In this document: piece by piece, positions 1 through 7,363 of the stretch
Numbering within the stretch: the stretch's first letter is position 1
Layout: each line of letters starts with the position of its first letter
Virus record (IMG/VR): IMGVR_UViG_3300020477_000050
Coordinates: 1 to 44,283 of that record
From: a virus
Strand: one strand, 5' to 3'
DNA: 44,283 nt
Position numbers and translations under genes: made by a program
Notes under the pieces: model-generated
The model's database searches: none
Seen by the model: the letters and a program-made list of their open reading frames with translations, nothing else
Told to the model about the DNA's origin: nothing

Positions 1-244
1 AGCTGCACAGCATGCCAGCCATCACTCCTGGCAGCTGCAGATTTCCACTCGTTTTCTGTGGAAATCGCCCCGCATCGTCGCCGTAAAAATGAACCAAGCC
101 CCCCCCCGCCGCAGGCGGATACCCCTTGACTTATCCCCTTCTCGCCGCGACACAGATCTGAAGCCCCCCCACCCCCCTTTGGGGCCCCTATGGGACCTCT
201 CTCCAAATATGGGGTATACCTGTGGGTATAGCTGAAGGTTTTGC

Positions 245-276
245 TGTTCGACCGTTCGATCGTTCGATCGTTCGAC
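245..276. repeat. Four tandem 8-bp repeats (CGTTCGAY)
   Basis: Four consecutive 8-mers, TGTTCGAC, CGTTCGAT, CGTTCGAT and CGTTCGAC, are followed by GTTCG-T-CGAAC, an 11-bp dyad at 280-290. Iterated short sites like this are typical of protein-binding arrays such as origin iterons or multi-site operators. Which of these applies here is not known. Confidence 0.85.
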
Positions 277-302
277 ACCGTTCGTCGAACACTTGTCGAA
301 TA

Positions 303-324
303 CCTAGTGAAAAGTTTCACTAGG
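303..324. promoter_or_regulatory. 22-bp palindrome, copy 1
   Basis: Perfect inverted repeat with 10-bp arms CCTAGTGAAA and TTTCACTAGG around a central AG. The identical 22 bp recurs at 32939-32960. The two copies sit just upstream of the virion module and just upstream of the csrA-led module. Exact identity about 32.6 kb apart in non-coding DNA argues for a specifically recognised site rather than a mere terminator. The arms contain GTGAAA/TTTCAC, the half-site words of chromosomal parS, but in inverted order. A -10-like TAAAGT follows at 326-331. Confidence 0.85.
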
Positions 325-329
325 ATAAA

Positions 330-423
330 GTTGGAACCTTGGAATGGTGGAACCAAAACCTCGGTAAACCGCTATATACGCGTGTATGGCGCAAACCTGG
401 GTTTTCGGTTCCAAGGTTCCAAC
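330..423. repeat. 15-bp inverted repeat with 64-base spacer
   Basis: GTTGGAACCTTGGAA at 330-344 is the exact reverse complement of TTCCAAGGTTCCAAC at 409-423. The spacer contains an imperfect dyad (ATATACGCGTGTAT). The arms could pair in RNA or single-stranded DNA, or be two protein sites. No protein-coding explanation is apparent. Confidence 0.8.
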
Positions 424-450
424 CGTTCCACTCCTTCAATGTTAATTGAC

Positions 451-468
451 TTTTGTCAGTTTTGTCAG
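451..468. repeat. Tandem 9-bp repeat TTTTGTCAG x2
   Basis: Two adjacent exact copies of TTTTGTCAG directly follow a TTGAC sequence, about 120 bases before the first gene. They may be part of the promoter/operator for the virion module. Function is unknown. Confidence 0.7.
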
Positions 469-585
469 TTAGACTTCTGTTGCCTTTTCCTTCCCTCGTC
501 CCATCCTCTGGCACGGTTGGGCTTCCCTTCGCCTGTCTGGGGGAAGGGGCGAGGGTCGGCTTTTCTCTAATTCTCGTGGTTTCTT

Positions 586-1206
586 ATGCCTGAGACGGAC
601 GTACAGTTCCGTGAGCGGATGAAGTCTGAGGGTCGTTGGCCCGAGTTCATGGCTTACCGCAGGGCACTTGAGAAGCATGGGAGGGAGAAGCGGGACGCTT
701 GGATTGAGGCTGCTAGGGCTTTTGGCTTTGATGGTGCTTACTATCAGGATGAGCGAAAAGCGGCCAAGGCTCGTGCCAACCCTGTGACGCTGGTCACATC
801 GGCACCTGCTGATGTGTTCAAGGGGAAGGAGAGCAGTGTCCGTGGTGATTTCGGGTGGGTGTATGACAACCTTGGTGTTGTCGATATAACCCCTGAGGAT
901 GCTCCTAGCAGTGGTGCCTGGGGATTGCTGGAGTACGCGAGGACTGAGCCGCGGGAGTTCTATAAGAGTTGGATGTCGATGGTGTCACGTCAGGCTGACA
1001 CGGACGAGAGATTGGAAGGGTTCAAAGAGGATGCCACCCGCAGCACTGATGAAATCGCGGAGATGCTCAGAACCCTGGACTCTGCCTCTGTACGGGCAGG
1101 TCCCGAAGGATACGAGAGAGAACCTGAAGTATCGGAGGGAGATCCTAGCGAGGGCCGCGACGGATCTGGAGTTCCAGAGGACCCTGTGGCTCGCGTGCAA
1201 GCGTGA
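586..1206 (+). CDS. Putative small terminase subunit
   Basis: A 206-residue, largely helical and charged protein directly upstream of the large terminase, the usual place for TerS, which recognises phage DNA and starts packaging. Residues 8-50 (with RERMKSEGRWPEF and a following Ala/Arg-rich helix) look like a compact DNA-binding N-terminus, but no family motif is decisive. Residues about 145-165 (TDEIAEMLRTL) could be an oligomerisation helix. The start at 586 has no good SD sequence. An internal ATG at 619 is an alternative. The 3' end overlaps the large terminase frame by about 175 bases, which is unusual, so either this gene's end or the TerL start may differ from what is given. TerS function is inferred from position. 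Confidence 0.6.
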   Translation: MPETDVQFRERMKSEGRWPEFMAYRRALEKHGREKRDAWIEAARAFGFDGAYYQDERKAAKARANPVTLVTSAPADVFKGKESSVRGDFGWVYDNLGVVDITPEDAPSSGAWGLLEYARTEPREFYKSWMSMVSRQADTDERLEGFKEDATRSTDEIAEMLRTLDSASVRAGPEGYEREPEVSEGDPSEGRDGSGVPEDPVARVQA

Positions 1207-2815
1207 CATCCTGTATTGGATCAACACGTTTGTGTGGACTTTCGACCCTCGCAAGCCGAATCCCAAGCTGCCTTTTATCACTTATGGGTACCAGGACGAG
1301 GCGTTCCTTGCGATGGAGGAGGCTCTCCCGAGTGAGGACGGATTGCTTAAGGGGCATGATGTCATTATTGAAAAATCGAGGGATATGGGTGCCTCATGGA
1401 TTTGCCTAACTCTTTTCGCTTGGCGGTGGCATTTTCGGAGTTTGCAATCGTTCTTGATGGTCTCCCGGAAGGAGGGGTTGGTGGATGGGTCTGGGGACTC
1501 GCTGTTCTCGCATATAGACTTTATCCACAAGGGTCTCCCCAGCTGGATGATGCCCCAGATGCGTCGAAACAAGCTCAAGATGATCAACCTGGAGAACGGG
1601 TCCAAGATCGAGGGTGAGAGCACCACGGACAATATTGGTCGTGGTGGCCGACGTACTGCGATGCTGGTGGACGAGTTTGCTGCTTTCGAGGGGGGTGGGT
1701 ATGACGTGTTGAGTGCCACGGCAGACAACACAAACTGCCGTGTTTTCAACAGCACCCCCAATGGCACAGCGAATGCGTTTTACGCTCAGTTGCAGAAGGG
1801 GACTCCGAGGCTGAGGTTCCACTGGTCCCGGCACCCTGAGAAGGCCAAGGATCTGTATGAGGGGCCTGATGGTCGATCCAGAAGCCCGTGGTACGACAAG
1901 GAGTGTGAGCGTCGTGCTCATCCTGTCGAGATCGCGACCCAGCTGGATATTGATTATCAGGGTAGTGCGTACCCATTCATGGACCCAAAAACACTCGATG
2001 AGCTATCCAAGGAGTTCGCGAGGGTTCCCAATCATCAGGGGCATCTGATGTGCGAGGACATGAGGAACCCTGAGTTCATGGACAGCATGGAGGCCCGTGG
2101 AAACCTGAAGGTTTGGGCACCTCTTGATGTTTACCTTAAGCCGAATGATTCTCATGACTATGTCATCGGGGTGGATATCAGCCAGGGCACTGGGGCTAGT
2201 GAGTCTGCTGCCAGTGTGATTGACAGGCACACTGGGGAGAAGGTGGCTGAGCTTGCTGACAATCAGATGACCCCCAACAAGTTTGCTGAGTTGTGTGTCT
2301 CCTTGTGCCATTGGTTCAAGGGGCCAGGGGGACGGCCTGCTTTCCTGATATGGGAGGCCACTGGCCCGGGTCGGACGTTTGGAAAGACTGTGATTGAGGA
2401 GTGTCGTTTCGGGAACGTGTATTACGCGATCAACGACCAGCGAATCACCAAGCGTGAAAGCGATCGCCCAGGTTGGTTCAGCACGTCTGAGGGGAAGAAG
2501 GATCTGCTGGCCAACTACAGGGACCTCCTGTTTTCGAGGGCTTTCATCAACCCCAGTAAGAAAGCGTTGCGGCAGGCTGGGGAATTCGTGTACCTTCCCA
2601 ATGGAAGGGTTGAGCACGGTGGTGCTGTAAACACGATCGACCCTACCGACAGGGGCGACAATCATGGCGATGTAGTGATTGCCGATGCCCTGGCTGCTAA
2701 GATTATTCGTGAGAGGAAAAAAGCAGAACCCAAGCTGGAGGTTCAAGGGCCACCAGCGGGGAGTTTTGCATGGAGAAGGCAACAAAGGGAGTCTGTAAGC
2801 GATGAGTGGGATTGA
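1031..2815 (+). CDS. terL: Terminase large subunit
   Basis: ATPase-nuclease motor that pumps DNA into the prohead and cuts it. In the 594-residue product given here, a Walker A-like loop KSRDMGASW (about 115-123) is followed by Walker B MLVDEF (about 211-216) and the coupling motif STPNGT (about 241-246). The RNase H-like nuclease domain shows VIGVDISQGTG (acidic residue about 382), WEATGPG (Glu about 442) and GDNHGDVVIADAL (Asp about 547), giving the expected metal-binding acidic triad. The reading frame is open upstream to 899. I chose ATG 1031 because AAAGAGG precedes it closely and the upstream residues look non-native. ATG 1049 is also possible. It overlaps the next gene by 14 bases. Confidence 0.93.
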   Translation: MPPAALMKSRRCSEPWTLPLYGQVPKDTRENLKYRREILARAATDLEFQRTLWLACKRDILYWINTFVWTFDPRKPNPKLPFITYGYQDEAFLAMEEALPSEDGLLKGHDVIIEKSRDMGASWICLTLFAWRWHFRSLQSFLMVSRKEGLVDGSGDSLFSHIDFIHKGLPSWMMPQMRRNKLKMINLENGSKIEGESTTDNIGRGGRRTAMLVDEFAAFEGGGYDVLSATADNTNCRVFNSTPNGTANAFYAQLQKGTPRLRFHWSRHPEKAKDLYEGPDGRSRSPWYDKECERRAHPVEIATQLDIDYQGSAYPFMDPKTLDELSKEFARVPNHQGHLMCEDMRNPEFMDSMEARGNLKVWAPLDVYLKPNDSHDYVIGVDISQGTGASESAASVIDRHTGEKVAELADNQMTPNKFAELCVSLCHWFKGPGGRPAFLIWEATGPGRTFGKTVIEECRFGNVYYAINDQRITKRESDRPGWFSTSEGKKDLLANYRDLLFSRAFINPSKKALRQAGEFVYLPNGRVEHGGAVNTIDPTDRGDNHGDVVIADALAAKIIRERKKAEPKLEVQGPPAGSFAWRRQQRESVSDEWD

Positions 2816-3089
2816 GACGCCAAACGGGGACGCTGTAGCCGAGAGCCTTCCAGACGAGGACATCCTCCAGGCCGACGGGTTTGACGAGGCAATTATCGGT
2901 TACGCCGAGGTCTGGACGAAAAATGGTCAGCAGAGGGTGATGGCCTATGATCGGGACATGTGCATTGATGTTCTGATGGGTGACGGCATGGAATGGAGCG
3001 AGGCAAACGAGTATTTCGATTTCAATGTGGCCGGGGCTTACATGGGTGAGATGACCCCAGTGTTTATCAGCAGGGTGATCGATCAATGA
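2802..3089 (+). CDS. Conserved small phage protein of unknown function
   Basis: A 95-residue acidic protein. Residues about 25-35 read DGFDEAIIGYAE, followed by MAYDRDMCIDVLM and a C-terminal EYFDFNVAGAYMGEMTP. This pattern (DGF-AIIG, a YDR-cI-L block, eA-eYf-FNv-gay-Ge-tP) matches a small protein I recognise from many tailed phages, usually near packaging or portal genes. Its role is not known. It overlaps terL by 14 bases and the portal gene by the ATGA at 3086-3089, so it is probably co-translated with both. Confidence 0.85.
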   Translation: MSGIETPNGDAVAESLPDEDILQADGFDEAIIGYAEVWTKNGQQRVMAYDRDMCIDVLMGDGMEWSEANEYFDFNVAGAYMGEMTPVFISRVIDQ

Positions 3090-4861
3090 ATCCCAACAAA
3101 AAAGAGCATCTCAGCCGACTCCGTGACGCGATGCGGTTTTCACGCAGGAAGCTGGAGCCATTCCGCCGTCGCCACAAGGAGGCGATTGAGCAGTACGTTG
3201 GGATCGATTATTCCGAGGGTGGCAGCGACAAGCCGGTGTATCTCAACCTGATGGAGATCGCGGCAAATATCTACGAGCGGCAGCTAGCTGCCAGGCCACC
3301 CAAGGTGCTCGTGTTCACTCACGCCAGAGAGTTGAAGCCATTTGGCCACAAGCTCGAACTTGCGATGAACTCGATGTTGCGCACGTTCGAGGTCCACAAC
3401 GCGCTTCGTCGCTGTGTCAGATCAGCCCTGTTCTCGATGGGCATCTGTAAGATTGGAACCCATGTGGTCGGGAGTTACGAGGAGGAGGGTTTCGACTTTA
3501 AGAAGACCCGCCCATTCGTTTCCAATGTCTCTCTAGACGACTGGGTGCATGACATGACTGCCCACGTCCATGAGGAGACGGACTATTGCGGGCATCGCTA
3601 CCGCATGTCGCTGGAGCAGGCTCGAAACGAAAAGACGTTCAGCAAGTCGGTTCGTGAAAACCTGACCGCGATGGACGAGTACAACATCAACGAAAGTGGC
3701 GACGAGCGTATCGGCACTCTCACCCAGGGTGTCAGTCAGCATGAAGGTCAGCTGGAAGACAAGATTGAGTTGTGGGAGATCTGGCTTCCCAAGGAAAAGC
3801 TGATTGTCACGCTGGGTCCGAACGAGGAAGACAAGCCTCTAAAGGTGGTTGAGTGGAATGGGCCACCTAATCCGATGGGTCCGTACCAGCTGCTGTACTT
3901 CAATGAGGTGGATGGCAACTCGATGCCGCTCGCCCCGGCGATGCTGTGGCGTGGCCTGCACGATGTGAGCAACGGCCTGATGCGTAAGTTGGTCCGCGAG
4001 GCCCAGCGTTACAAGGTTGTCGGGCTGACCCGCGGAGTTGACTCGGAGGATGCCGAGCGGATCAGGATGGCTTCTGATGGGGAGATTGTTGGGGTCGACA
4101 ATCCAGAGGCAATCCAGGAGAAGATGTTTGGTGGTCTGGATCAGCGAAACTTCGCGTTTATGCTGCAGATCAAGCAGCTGTTCAGCTGGCAGGCTGGAAA
4201 CTTGGATTTGATGGGCGGGCTGGGTGCCCAGAGTGACACAGCCACGCAGGACCAGTTGTTGCATGCCAGTGCCAGTCAGCGAATGGCCGGTATGCAGGAT
4301 GAGGTGCGGATCTTTACCAAGAAGGTGATCAGGGACTGGGGATTCCATCTGTGGTCGGATCCGGTTGAGAGTTACCCGATCCAGCTGAACTCCCAGCCTC
4401 TTGGGCCTGTCGACACATTCCTGACCCCGGAGGAGAGAGCCAGCCATGACTTCCTCCTTCATGATGTGGACATCGAGCCGCACTCAATGCAGTTCGTTTC
4501 ACCACAGGAGAGAATGGCCAAGCTGAACCAGATCATCACTGGTGTTGTGGTCCCAAGCCTTCCGATGATGAGCCAGCAGGGCCTTGGCATCGACTACAAG
4601 GAACTGCTCAACACCTACTCTCGGTACGCTGATCTTCCTGAACTGAAGGATATTATCGTCGGCCTAGAGGATGTCCCCCCAGGTTCACGGGAAATGGGAA
4701 GAGACAGCGGCGGGAGTCCAGCGACAACCCATCGAGTAAACGAAAGGATATCGCGACCTGGGGCCAACCCGCAGGGCGCGGAGCAGACCTTGGTGAACAC
4801 GATGATGGGCGGAAACCCGCAGCAATCTGAACAAAACGCTATGGCTAGGGAGATGATGTAA
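3086..4861 (+). CDS. Portal protein
   Basis: A 591-residue protein between terminase and scaffold/capsid genes, the expected size and place for a portal, the dodecameric ring through which DNA enters and leaves the capsid. It has a basic, helical N-terminus, a conserved-looking block YLNLMEIAANIYERQLAARPPKV cut short here as YLNLMEIAANIYERQLAA (about 51-68), and a long central region with SALFSMGICKIGTH. The C-terminal third is helical and Met/Gln-rich (ends AREMM), as in podovirus portals where it forms the barrel. No sequence motif alone proves it. The call rests on order, length and overall composition. The stop overlaps the next ATG (TAATG). Confidence 0.85.
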   Translation: MNPNKKEHLSRLRDAMRFSRRKLEPFRRRHKEAIEQYVGIDYSEGGSDKPVYLNLMEIAANIYERQLAARPPKVLVFTHARELKPFGHKLELAMNSMLRTFEVHNALRRCVRSALFSMGICKIGTHVVGSYEEEGFDFKKTRPFVSNVSLDDWVHDMTAHVHEETDYCGHRYRMSLEQARNEKTFSKSVRENLTAMDEYNINESGDERIGTLTQGVSQHEGQLEDKIELWEIWLPKEKLIVTLGPNEEDKPLKVVEWNGPPNPMGPYQLLYFNEVDGNSMPLAPAMLWRGLHDVSNGLMRKLVREAQRYKVVGLTRGVDSEDAERIRMASDGEIVGVDNPEAIQEKMFGGLDQRNFAFMLQIKQLFSWQAGNLDLMGGLGAQSDTATQDQLLHASASQRMAGMQDEVRIFTKKVIRDWGFHLWSDPVESYPIQLNSQPLGPVDTFLTPEERASHDFLLHDVDIEPHSMQFVSPQERMAKLNQIITGVVVPSLPMMSQQGLGIDYKELLNTYSRYADLPELKDIIVGLEDVPPGSREMGRDSGGSPATTHRVNERISRPGANPQGAEQTLVNTMMGGNPQQSEQNAMAREMM

Positions 4862-5142
4862 TGCAAGAGGGTCAGGCTGAAGCGTTGGACAGGTTTGAAG
4901 AGTTGAAGCGGTTGCGGGCTATGCGAAGGGCTAAGTCTCGCGGGCAGTACACAAGATCTTTCGGGGAAGTGTTGTCCAACCCGCTGCTTCCGCCTTGGAT
5001 GTCTCCAAGTTCTATAGAAACAGCATCCCCTCTCGGTGCGGACCTCCTGAGTTTTTCCGGGATGGATGTCCGGGAGACCAAGAGGCCGGTCGCAAATCGT
5101 GAGTATCCAGCAGAAATCAGCGGTCTTGGGAGTTCCTACTGA
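4861..5142 (+). CDS. Unknown protein after portal
   Basis: A 93-residue protein with a charged helical N-terminus (AEALDRFEELKRLRAMRRAK, residues about 6-25) and a Pro/Ser-rich remainder containing NPLLPPWMSPSS. I do not recognise a family. Its ATG overlaps the portal stop by one base, and its own stop overlaps the next start (TGATG at 5140-5144), so it is part of a coupled string of genes between portal and scaffold. A structural or assembly role is inferred from place only. Confidence 0.75.
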   Translation: MQEGQAEALDRFEELKRLRAMRRAKSRGQYTRSFGEVLSNPLLPPWMSPSSIETASPLGADLLSFSGMDVRETKRPVANREYPAEISGLGSSY

Positions 5143-5663
5143 TGGACTTTGAACAGGAGTTCCAAGAGCTTTACGGCGGGTCCTACAAGGCTGTGAAGCA
5201 TGGTCTGCGCCGCTACAAGAACTGGGGGCTTCCTCGCCTGCAGTCTGAGTTCGACAGGCTGTCTGGATTCGCTGGAACCCCGATGGCATCGAGGTCACAG
5301 CACGATATCAAGGCGTTGCAAAAGCTAATCGAGATTCGTTCCAGGCCAGTCCCGGACGCTACCGCTTCTGAATCAGGTCCATTTGACCCGTTTTCGTTCC
5401 TGCCAGCGTACCAGCAGTTTGGTCAGCAGCAGCAGCAGGGTGTGAATCCGATGCAATCCATCCCATCAGGCCCCGCGTATTTCGGGATCGGTGGTGTCTC
5501 GCGTAGCCAGCCCAACATGAAGTCGCAAAACGTCAACCTCTGGGGAGGGGTTGCTGGACAATCCAATCAGGGTTACAACGCCCAGCTGGGTCCGATGATG
5601 AACCAAGCGTATGGTCGGTCGCCCGGGTATATGGGGATAAGAACTCAAACAGGGATGCAGTAG
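5142..5663 (+). CDS. Unknown Gln/Gly-rich virion-module protein
   Basis: A 173-residue protein. The N-terminal 65 residues are charged and probably helical (FEQEFQELYGG, then HDIKALQKLIEIRSRP). The rest is low-complexity, with QQFGQQQQQG and a long Gly/Asn/Met/Tyr-rich tail (GYNAQLGPMM, YMGIRTQTGMQ). The composition suggests a disordered virion component. Not recognised. It is coupled to the preceding gene by a one-base overlap and separated from the next by four bases. Confidence 0.75.
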   Translation: MDFEQEFQELYGGSYKAVKHGLRRYKNWGLPRLQSEFDRLSGFAGTPMASRSQHDIKALQKLIEIRSRPVPDATASESGPFDPFSFLPAYQQFGQQQQQGVNPMQSIPSGPAYFGIGGVSRSQPNMKSQNVNLWGGVAGQSNQGYNAQLGPMMNQAYGRSPGYMGIRTQTGMQ

Positions 5664-5667
5664 ACCC

Positions 5668-6405
5668 ATGCCAAGAAGAAACGCACCGTCAGCAACACCA
5701 CGGGTCTTAGGTCCAGGGCAGGGGGTCCTCCCCTTGGCCCCGCGTGGCGATGATTTTTATGGTCCCATTGGTACAGGAATGAGAGGTCAGGGGCCGGATG
5801 TGGCACCCGGGGTCACTCCGTTCGAGCAGACAGGGTACGACCTTGGCAATCTATGGGAGTATGGAACGACCATGCCTCACTGGAGCGAAAACCAGATGAG
5901 GAAAATGTACGGGGTTCCGTTCCTCAAGGCCGCGTTCAATCAAGATGAGACGCGGCGTGCGATCACTGCTGCCGAGGTTGATCGCGTGCTTAGAAACGTG
6001 GGGACAGGAATCAGTGATTACGCTGGCCAGTTGATTCCAAATATATTCGGTGGTGGAGGGGCACAGTATTCGGTGCCTCCAGGCGAGATTGAGCCTGAGC
6101 CGAGACGAATCGAGTTTGACAAGTTGTTTCCTGATGCACCCAAAAGGGTTCCACCTGGGACTGTGATTCCTGACAACCTGATTCGACCAAAGGTTCCAGG
6201 CTATCCAACGACCGATCCTACTGCAGGTGGTCTTGGGGGGCCGTTTGTTCCTGGCCCCGGCAACCCGAGTTACCCGCCCGCTCAGGCCCAGCAGGACAGG
6301 ATTATCAATAAGTCTCGCGAGATGAAAGAGCAGATCAAGGACTGGTTGAGACGCAGAAGAGAGAGACGAGAGATGAGAGTTGACCCAGCAAGGTTTGAGG
6401 CATAG
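5668..6405 (+). CDS. Unknown Pro/Gly-rich virion-module protein
   Basis: A 245-residue protein with a basic N-terminus (MPRRNAPSATPR), a folded-looking centre (about 55-125, including PHWSENQMRKMYGVPFLKAA), a Pro/Gly-rich stretch (about 130-205) and a strongly basic helical end (IKDWLRRRRERREMR). The basic tail could bind DNA or the portal/scaffold. No family is recognised. It lies in the run of accessory-looking genes between portal and capsid. Confidence 0.75.
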   Translation: MPRRNAPSATPRVLGPGQGVLPLAPRGDDFYGPIGTGMRGQGPDVAPGVTPFEQTGYDLGNLWEYGTTMPHWSENQMRKMYGVPFLKAAFNQDETRRAITAAEVDRVLRNVGTGISDYAGQLIPNIFGGGGAQYSVPPGEIEPEPRRIEFDKLFPDAPKRVPPGTVIPDNLIRPKVPGYPTTDPTAGGLGGPFVPGPGNPSYPPAQAQQDRIINKSREMKEQIKDWLRRRRERREMRVDPARFEA

Positions 6406-6407
6406 CC

Positions 6408-6944
6408 ATGGCAAACCCGCCTACATATCCAGGTCAATCCGCTGATCCTCATTTCAAGATGAGGATGGATGATTACTGGCGAGATTACGTACCACCAGAA
6501 GGTCTTCGCCATTTCCATCCAGTGGACCCGTTCGATTTCCCGCTGTTGTATCCTGAAACAGAGCCGTGGTCGGAGGGCATGTATCTGGCCCCCCTTGAGG
6601 ACGCGCCTTTTCGTCCAGGTGAAAGTCCGATCACCATCCAGCCGTCAGGCCCACTGAACCCTTACCATGAAGGCTACCCGCATGGCGGCTTCTATGAAGC
6701 CCCGATGGGGGACTGGGGTCAGCAGCAATACCCATTCAATCCAATCGACTATCAGGCCCCCTGGAACGTGGGTCCGTATGAATCATGGCCGGGGTACTAT
6801 CCGGCGCAGCCGGGGACTCCAGAGGACGACTTCATAAATGCTGGGCCATACGTGCAGTCGCCCAGCATGATTCAGCAAGCTCCAGGTTTTTTCCAAAACG
6901 TGCCGTATGCCCAGCAGCTGCACGGTCTTGAGGGGTATCTTTGA
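6408..6944 (+). CDS. Unknown Pro/Tyr-rich virion-module protein
   Basis: A 178-residue protein very rich in Pro, Tyr, Gly and aromatic residues throughout (for example GDWGQQQYPFNPIDYQAPW and GPYESWPGYYPAQPG). It resembles intrinsically disordered or extended adhesive proteins more than an enzyme. No family is recognised. It is the third consecutive Pro/Gly-rich protein in this interval. The stop TGA overlaps the next ATG by one base. Confidence 0.75.
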   Translation: MANPPTYPGQSADPHFKMRMDDYWRDYVPPEGLRHFHPVDPFDFPLLYPETEPWSEGMYLAPLEDAPFRPGESPITIQPSGPLNPYHEGYPHGGFYEAPMGDWGQQQYPFNPIDYQAPWNVGPYESWPGYYPAQPGTPEDDFINAGPYVQSPSMIQQAPGFFQNVPYAQQLHGLEGYL

Positions 6945-7231
6945 TGGCAGTCGTTTACAAGATAAATGGCGAGCAGGTCACCCGAAAGGAGTTTGTGAAG
7001 GACTCCAAGGGCATGGGCCAGATACGCCGCAGTTACGAGTCGTCCAGTGTGATCGTGTCTGAAGGGGCTGCAGTGCATCCCGATGACAGGCACGAGGCCA
7101 TGAGCCATGCTCGCAAGCATGGGTTCGCTATTGACTTTGACCGCGAGGGTCGACCACACTTCACATCACACACTCAGCAGAAAAAGTATTTGAAAGTGCT
7201 GGGTTTGTACAACAAGGATTCCAACTCTTAG
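6944..7231 (+). CDS. Conserved small phage protein of unknown function
   Basis: A 95-residue protein with a C-terminal block HPDDRHEAMSHARKHGFAID then FDREGRPHFTSHTQQKKYL. The pattern (H-eA-ar-hG-iDFd-eGRP-FtS-rkkYl-G) matches a small protein commonly seen next to capsid/scaffold genes in tailed phages, with no known function. I chose ATG 6944, which overlaps the previous stop. A TTG three bases upstream is in frame. Confidence 0.8.
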   Translation: MAVVYKINGEQVTRKEFVKDSKGMGQIRRSYESSSVIVSEGAAVHPDDRHEAMSHARKHGFAIDFDREGRPHFTSHTQQKKYLKVLGLYNKDSNS

Positions 7232-7240
7232 GGGTCAGGC

Positions 7241-7351
7241 ATGCCAAAGGGAAGAGGCGGAAAAAAGCTCAGGATGAACAAAAACGTGAGTGCGAAAAAG
7301 ACCAAGTCGAACAAGAAGAAGGCAAAGCGGCCCAGTCGTCGTGTGTACTAG
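7241..7351 (+). CDS. 36-residue highly basic peptide
   Basis: A short gene, MPKGRGGKKLRMNKN then Ser/Ala/Lys repeats and ending RRVY. About half of the residues are Lys or Arg. It lies between two virion-module genes with 9- and 12-base gaps, and GGGG precedes the ATG. It may be a DNA-neutralising or scaffold-associated peptide packed in the head. No family is assigned. Its compact fit between neighbours and its biased composition support it being real. Confidence 0.65.
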   Translation: MPKGRGGKKLRMNKNVSAKKTKSNKKKAKRPSRRVY

Positions 7352-7363
7352 GAAAAGGAACTG

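Larger units (their letters stand above)
1..585. other. Left non-coding region rich in repeats
   Basis: No convincing gene lies here. The first 200 bases are marked by C runs (nine C at about 99-107, further runs at about 163-177) and a GGGGCCCC palindrome at 181-188. A small dyad TATACC-TGTG-GGTATA lies at 215-230. Then come 8-bp tandem repeats, a 22-bp palindrome, a 15-bp inverted repeat and a 9-bp tandem repeat, listed separately. The region precedes the packaging and virion genes, so it is a natural place for the late promoter, a packaging signal or an origin. A TTGACT hexamer at 446-451 could be a -35 box, but the matching -10 (TTAGAC) is poor. Confidence 0.7.

Noticed and set aside
446-474. 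TTGACT with 17-base spacer as late promoter
   Set aside because: The -10 candidate TTAGAC matches the consensus poorly; kept only as a note in the left-region entry.
241-570. 109-codon open frame in the left region
   Set aside because: It starts at TTG with no SD, crosses the tandem repeats, palindrome and inverted repeat, and the product has no gene-like composition.
2003-2863. Long minus-strand open frame over terL
   Set aside because: Lies fully antisense to a recognisable terminase; no SD or neighbours on that strand.
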